A stretch of DNA of 24,178 nucleotides from Tritrichomonas musculus (lineage: Eukaryota > Parabasalia > Tritrichomonadida > Tritrichomonadidae): the NCBI GenBank assembly GCA_039105265.1, contig JAPFFF010000379.1:1-24178 (forward strand), read 5' to 3'. Under the pieces are notes generated by a model that saw only the letters and a program-made list of their open reading frames with translations, ran no database searches and was not told the DNA's origin. A program made the translations under genes and the position numbers. Shown in pieces: positions 24,042 to 24,178 of this stretch; the stretch's first letter is position 1, and each line of letters opens with the position of its first letter.

Positions 24042-24178
24042 AAACTGCGAATGATGCTAAACTGTGAATGATGTGAAACTGCGAATGATGCTAAACTGTG
24101 AATGATGTGAAACTGCGAATGATGTTAAACTGTGAATGATGTTAAACTGTGAATGATGCTAAACTGCGAATGATGCTA

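Larger units (their letters stand above)
1..24178. repeat. 17-bp tandem repeat array (minisatellite/satellite), about 1,422 units
   Basis: The entire window is a head-to-tail array of a 17-bp unit, with consensus [T/G]AAACTG[C/T]GA[A/G]TGATG[C/T]. Units begin at base 1 and then every 17 bases. The phase holds to 10,999, shifts by 2 bases once, and then holds to the end: 1,422 x 17 + 2 + 2 = 24,178. AAACTG, the GA after base 8 and TGATG are essentially invariant. Variation is limited to base 8 (C/T), base 11 (A/G) and the two-base junction (CT, TG or TT). G outnumbers C on this strand and the unit is about 60% purine. No unique sequence, second satellite or transposon interrupts the array. Such size and homogeneity are typical of eukaryotic satellite DNA; I do not recognise this unit as a named family. 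No gene-free stretch needs separate description, since all of it is this repeat. Confidence 0.99.

Noticed and set aside
1-24178. Protein-coding reading frames on the + strand
   Set aside because: Every unit contains TGATG, and 17 is not a multiple of 3. The stop TGA therefore falls in each forward frame once every 51 bp, so no + strand frame can exceed about 16 codons while the phase holds.
1-24178. Repeat protein on the - strand, read through TG junctions
   Set aside because: CT and TT junctions give TAG or TAA on the - strand. In dimer runs each frame is closed at least every 102 bp. Only chance runs with TG at every third junction stay open longer, and these have no other sign of coding.
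1-24178. CRISPR array
   Set aside because: Units are directly adjacent, with no unique spacers and no associated genes.
1-24178. Telomeric repeats, including long irregular yeast telomere units
   Set aside because: The unit lacks the G-run pattern of TTAGGG-type repeats and does not resemble the longer budding-yeast telomere units that I know. Neither end of the window shows a chromosome end. A subtelomeric place remains possible.
1-24178. C/D box snoRNA cluster suggested by ATGATG or GTGATG in each unit
   Set aside because: The motif is close to a C box (RUGAUGA) but lacks the last A, no CUGA D box is present, and 17 bp is far too short for a snoRNA.
1-24178. CENP-B box or similar centromere protein site
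   Set aside because: No match to the TTCG...CGGGA pattern of the CENP-B box was seen in the unit on either strand.
1-24178. Inverted repeats, hairpins or terminators
   Set aside because: All units run in one direction and the unit has no palindrome of useful length.
1-24178. DNA curvature from regularly spaced AAA
   Set aside because: AAA recurs every 17 bp, about 1.6 helical turns, so the tracts do not face the same side and no strong bend is expected.

Overview
The whole 24,178-base window lies inside one uninterrupted tandem repeat array, a minisatellite or short-unit satellite with a 17-bp unit. The consensus on the + strand is [T/G]AAACTG[C/T]GA[A/G]TGATG[C/T]. I see no flanking unique sequence, gene, RNA gene, transposon or CRISPR array. 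The length fits 1,422 units of 17 bp, plus one 2-bp insertion near 10,998-11,001, plus 2 bases of a further unit at the right edge. Both edges are inside the array, so its true size is unknown. Nothing identifies the organism. A homogeneous array of this size with layered higher-order structure is typical of eukaryotic satellite DNA (centromeric, subtelomeric, heterochromatic or B-chromosome), but that placement is inference.

Almost all variation falls on four positions. They are C or T at unit base 8 (inside a CpG/TpG), A or G at base 11, and the two bases at the junction between units, which read CT, TG or TT; the fourth combination, CG, was not seen. I name units by base 8, base 11 and the following junction. 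The commonest types are CA-CT, TA-TG, CA-TG, CA-TT, TA-TT, TA-CT and CG-TT. CG-CT and CG-TG are rare, and a unit with T at base 8 and G at base 11 was not noticed.

The types are ordered. CA-CT and TA-TG alternate to make a 34-bp dimer, and pure runs of 8 to 14 dimers follow a TA-CT marker unit in five places. CG-TT units often come in threes and are concentrated at 9,250-12,464. Above this lies a third level: a ten-unit landmark block occurs at 3,045, 9,199, 18,466, 21,475 and 23,872. Long segments recur at distances of 663, 680, 2,397, 3,230, 6,581 and about 18,430 bp. All of these are whole multiples of 17 once the 2-bp insertion is allowed for.

Layout: 1-1,320 is mixed units with a 408-bp internal duplication. 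Then 1,321-4,417 is a higher-order block with two dimer runs, copied near the right end. The stretch 4,418-6,241 is mixed and holds the only point mutations seen outside the four variable sites. The segment 6,242-8,446 has copies at about 12,823-15,027 and 16,053-17,930. From 9,250 to 12,464 the array is rich in CG-TT triplets and contains the 2-bp insertion. From 12,518 to 17,930 two long copies flank a partial one, and 18,466-24,178 repeats the early higher-order block. The pattern fits repeated unequal exchange or amplification in steps of whole units. No coding function is supported: the invariant TGATG puts a stop in every forward frame every 51 bp.
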